DNA from: Magnetospirillum sp.
Lineage (GTDB): Bacteria; Pseudomonadota; Alphaproteobacteria; Rhodospirillales; Magnetospirillaceae
NCBI GenBank assembly: GCA_016212565.1
Contig: JACRFY010000078.1
Span: forward strand, 1-33,704
Direction of reading: 5' to 3'
DNA length: 33,704 nt
Shown here: positions 29,522 through 33,704 of the stretch, piece by piece
Position numbering within the stretch: the first letter of the stretch is position 1
How the letters are laid out: every line of letters starts with the position of its first letter
Notes under the pieces: generated by a model
The model's input: only the letters and a program-made list of their open reading frames with translations
What the model was told of the DNA's origin: nothing
The model's database searches: none
Position numbers and translations under genes: made by a program

Positions 29522-30529
29522 ATGAGCAAGCTTCCCGCACAACCTCTGTCCATCGGCCCGGTTGCCCTGGCCAATCCCGTGATCCTGGCGCCGATGTCGG
29601 GAGTCACCGACATGCCGACGCGCCGGTTGGTCAAGCGCATGGGCGCGGGGATGGTGGTCTCGGAAATGATCGCCAGCCAGGCGATGATCCGCAAAAATCG
29701 CCAGACGATGAGGATGGCCGCCGGAGCCGCCGAGCAGTTTCCCCTGGCGGTGCAACTGGCCGGCTGCGAGCCGGCGGTGATGGCCGATGCCGCGCGCCTG
29801 AACCAGGACCTCGGCGCGGCGGTGATCGACATCAACATGGGCTGTCCGGTCAAGAAGGTGGCGCTGAAAGCCGAGGCGGGCTCGGCGCTGATGCGCGACG
29901 AACTGCTCGCGGCCCGCATCATGGAGGCCACCGTCAAGGCCGTCGGGGTACCGGTGACGCTGAAGATGCGCATGGGCTGGGACCAGGGCAGCCTCAATGC
30001 CCCCAGCCTGGCCCGCGTCGCCGAACAATGCGGCATCCGCATGGTCACCGTGCATGGCCGCACCCGGCAGCAATTCTATTCCGGCACCGCCGATTGGCGC
30101 TTCGTGCGCCAGGTCAAGGAGGCGGTGTCCATCCCGGTGATCGTCAATGGCGACATCGAGACGCTCGATGATGCGGTGCGAGCGATGGACGAGGCCGGCG
30201 CCGATGGGGTGATGATCGGCCGCGCCACCTATGGCCGCCCGTGGTTTCCCGGCCAAGTGGCGCATTTCCTTGCCACCGGCGAACGGCAGACGCCGCCGTC
30301 GCCGCAGGAGCAGCGCGCCATCCTGCTCGAGCATTTCGAAGCCATCCTCGAGCATTACGGCAGCGATACCGGCGTACGCATGGCTCGCAAGCATGTCGCC
30401 TGGTACTCGAAGGGCCTGCCGGGCTCGGCCGAGTTTCGCGCCGAAGTCAATCGCACCCTGTCGGCCGATGCGGTCCGCCAGGCCATCCATGCCTTCTACG
30501 ACCCGCTTCTCGACCGGGAGGCGGCATGA
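29522..30529 (+). CDS. dusB: tRNA-dihydrouridine synthase (NifR3 type)
   Basis: FMN enzyme reducing uridine to dihydrouridine in tRNA. The 335-residue TIM barrel includes [17 protein letters not shown] (20-36), NMGCPVKKV with the catalytic cysteine, [36 protein letters not shown] and [13 protein letters not shown]. The gene was first named nifR3 because it precedes ntrBC in Rhodobacter and Azospirillum; the same order is seen here. No clear ribosome site precedes the ATG. TAATAA/CATAAT just upstream suggests a very short or absent leader. It overlaps ntrB (ATGA). Confidence 0.97.
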   Translation: MSKLPAQPLSIGPVALANPVILAPMSGVTDMPTRRLVKRMGAGMVVSEMIASQAMIRKNRQTMRMAAGAAEQFPLAVQLAGCEPAVMADAARLNQDLGAAVIDINMGCPVKKVALKAEAGSALMRDELLAARIMEATVKAVGVPVTLKMRMGWDQGSLNAPSLARVAEQCGIRMVTVHGRTRQQFYSGTADWRFVRQVKEAVSIPVIVNGDIETLDDAVRAMDEAGADGVMIGRATYGRPWFPGQVAHFLATGERQTPPSPQEQRAILLEHFEAILEHYGSDTGVRMARKHVAWYSKGLPGSAEFRAEVNRTLSADAVRQAIHAFYDPLLDREAA

Positions 30530-31643
30530 TGGGCAAGGCGACGACACTGGCGCGAAAGCGTACCCAGCCCGCCCTCGATTCGGCTGCAGTCCTGGGCGCG
30601 TTGCCGGCCGCCGTGGTGGTGGTCGACGGCGAGAACGTGGTGGTGTTCGTCAACGGCGCCGCCGAGCAATTGTTCTCCTCGGGGGCCAGCTACCTGTGCG
30701 GCCTGCCGCTGACCGACCTCTTGCCGCCGGACAGCCCGATCTTTTCGCTGATTGCCCAGGCGCACGACGACGCGCTGGTGGTCTCCGAGTACGGGGTGGT
30801 CCTCGATACCCCGCGAACCGGCCATCGCACCGTCACCGTCCAGGCGGTGCCGATCAACGAGACGCCAGGCTGCGTGCTGCTGTCGCTCCACGAGCAGTCG
30901 ATCGCGTTGAAGATCGGCGGCCAGCTTGCCAGCCGCAACGCCGCGCGGTCGGTGACCGCCATGGCCGCGATGCTGGCCCACGAGGTCAAGAACCCCCTGT
31001 CGGGCATCCGCGGCGCCGCCCAGTTGCTGGAGCAGACCGCCAGCGAAGACGACCGCGTGCTGACGCGGCTGATCGTCGACGAGGCCGACCGTATCGTTTC
31101 GCTGGTCGACCGCATGGAGGTGTTTTCCGACAAGGAACCGATCGACCGCGGCTCGGTCAACATTCACCAGGTGCTGGAGCATGTCCGCCGCATCGCCGAG
31201 AACGGCTTCGGGCGCAAGGTGCGGTTCGTCGAGTCCTACGACCCGTCGCTGCCGCCGGTGTTCGGCAACCGCGATCAGCTGATCCAGGTCTTCCTCAATC
31301 TGGTCAAGAACGCCAGCGAAGCGGTGCCTGCCGACAACGGCGAGATCGTTCTCACCACCGCCTATCAGCACGGGGTGCGCATCGCCGTCCCCGGCACCGA
31401 TACGCGGCGGCATCTGCCGCTGGTGGTGACCATTCAGGATAACGGCCCCGGTATTCCCGAGGACCTGCGCCCGCATCTGTTCGATGCCTTCGTCACCACC
31501 AAGCCTTCGGGAACCGGCCTCGGTCTGGCATTGGTGGCGAAGATCATCGGCGACCACGGCGGCATCGTCGAATTCGACAGCATGCCGCGGCGCACGATCT
31601 TCCGCGTCATGCTGCCGATGGTCGAAGAGGGGGATACCAGGGC

Positions 31644-31647
<4 letters not shown>
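30526..31647 (+). CDS. ntrB: Nitrogen regulation sensor kinase NtrB
   Basis: Cytoplasmic histidine kinase/phosphatase that sets NtrC phosphorylation, governed by PII. 373 residues. The PAS-like domain is about 18-120, the dimerization/phosphorylation helix has H152 in [19 protein letters not shown], and the HATPase has N-box [10 protein letters not shown]1 DNGPGIP and G2 GTGLGLALV. No membrane helix. GGGAGG lies just before the start. The last four bases overlap ntrC. Confidence 0.97.
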
Positions 31648-33095
<1,448 letters not shown>

Positions 33096-33110
33096 GGGCA
33101 GGGGATCGTC

Positions 33111-33704
33111 ATGACCAGTGATCGCCGTCGGCTGGCCCTGCGGGTCCGGCTGTGGAGCCGGCGGGTCGATCTCGCCCGGCGGCTGGCCTACCTGCTGTCG
33201 GTCGCGGTGGTCGCCTCGGTGGCCGCCACATTCCTGGCGATGACCGTTTCGGGGCCGGTCGGGCCCAATCCTCGCACGGTGCTGTCGCTGCTGACCCTCG
33301 ACGTTGCCCTGCTGCTGGGCATTGGCGCGGTGGTGGTGACGCGGATCGCCAAGGTGTGGCGCGGCTGGCGCCGCGGGACCAGCGGCTCGCGGCTGCATCT
33401 GCGCTTCATCCTGCTGTTCGCCTTCGTCGCCGTGATGCCGTCGCTGTTGATGTCGTTGGGCTCGTCGGTGTTCTTCCGCTATGGCGTCGAGAGCTGGTTT
33501 TCGGACCGGGTGCGCACGGCGCTGCATGCCTCGATCGTGGTGGCCAAGGCCTACCTGGAGGAACACCAGCAGATCATCGGCGGCGACGCCCTGGCGATGG
33601 CCAACGACATCAACCGCGAAGGCCCCGGTCTGGCGCGAATGCCCCAGGCCTTCACGTCGTTCGTCACCAATCAGGCGGCCGTCCGCGGCCTGACCGAGGC
33701 CATC
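33111..33704 (+). CDS. ntrY: Sensor kinase NtrY, 3' end outside the window
   Basis: The reading frame is open from the ATG at 33111 to the window end (198 codons). Three membrane segments are seen (about 26-45, 59-78 and 98-117), then a periplasmic or sensor region with SVFFRYGVESWFSDRVRTAL and VVAKAYLEEHQQIIGGD, typical of NtrY N-termini. GGGCAGGGG lies upstream of the ATG. The HAMP, PAS, kinase domains and the expected ntrX lie downstream. NtrYX affects nitrogen, redox and envelope control in alphaproteobacteria. Confidence 0.93.
   Translation, partial: MTSDRRRLALRVRLWSRRVDLARRLAYLLSVAVVASVAATFLAMTVSGPVGPNPRTVLSLLTLDVALLLGIGAVVVTRIAKVWRGWRRGTSGSRLHLRFILLFAFVAVMPSLLMSLGSSVFFRYGVESWFSDRVRTALHASIVVAKAYLEEHQQIIGGDALAMANDINREGPGLARMPQAFTSFVTNQAAVRGLTEAI

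Overview
The window is a 33.7 kb, GC-rich, gene-dense stretch of bacterial core chromosome. The gene set points to an alphaproteobacterium, most likely of the Rhodospirillales (Magnetospirillum/Phaeospirillum/Rhodospirillum type). The main reasons are a dusB(nifR3)-ntrB-ntrC-ntrY cluster, a MucR/Ros regulator, a K+-independent proton pyrophosphatase, a CBP3-type bc1 chaperone, an Asp-rich HemB, a fused ispDF, and the fabH-ihfA-merR-tRNA-Pro order. The genus cannot be fixed from sequence reading alone.

Layout. Positions 1-3050: the 3' three-quarters of dnaE and a coupled LEA2-type lipoprotein. Positions 3083-9939: a degenerate SprA-related protein, a membrane GH17 glucan enzyme, a secreted pentapeptide-repeat protein with an FNR/FixK-type box upstream, hemB, metY, a divergent 3-hydroxyisobutyryl-CoA hydrolase, and a small DUF6898-like protein. 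Positions 10002-18334: mucR on the minus strand, then a long plus-strand run rpiB-glyA-nrdR-ribD-ribE-ribBX-ribH-nusB-thiL and a FliL-like membrane protein, many of them overlapping. Positions 18592-20731: hppA with a strong terminator. Positions 20782-25896: bamE (minus), diverging from CBP3 chaperone-yceD-rpmF-plsX-fabH, then ihfA-merR and tRNA-Pro(GGG). Positions 25926-28563: an unassigned GT-B glycosyltransferase, cutA and the convergent ispDF. Positions 28674-33704: a CcsA/HemX-like membrane protein, then dusB-ntrB-ntrC and the 5' part of ntrY, which runs off the window.

Functional groups are riboflavin synthesis with nucleotide and one-carbon supply (rpiB, glyA, nrdR, rib genes), the ribosome/lipid operon (yceD-rpmF-plsX-fabH), envelope functions (bamE, GH17, lipoproteins), and nitrogen control (dusB-ntrBC-ntrY). 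RibBX keeps the RibB active site but has lost the three zinc cysteines of its GTP cyclohydrolase II half, so a separate RibA should be encoded elsewhere.

I found no insertion sequence, prophage, CRISPR array, toxin-antitoxin pair or defence island, and I do not think the window holds an undescribed multi-gene system. The best leads are small. They are an FNR/FixK-like box correctly spaced from a -10 ahead of the secreted pentapeptide protein, two regulators or enzymes with lost metal ligands (MucR-like, SprA-like), a promoter overlapping a terminator hairpin ahead of ihfA, and several palindromes at promoter positions. All promoter calls are by eye.
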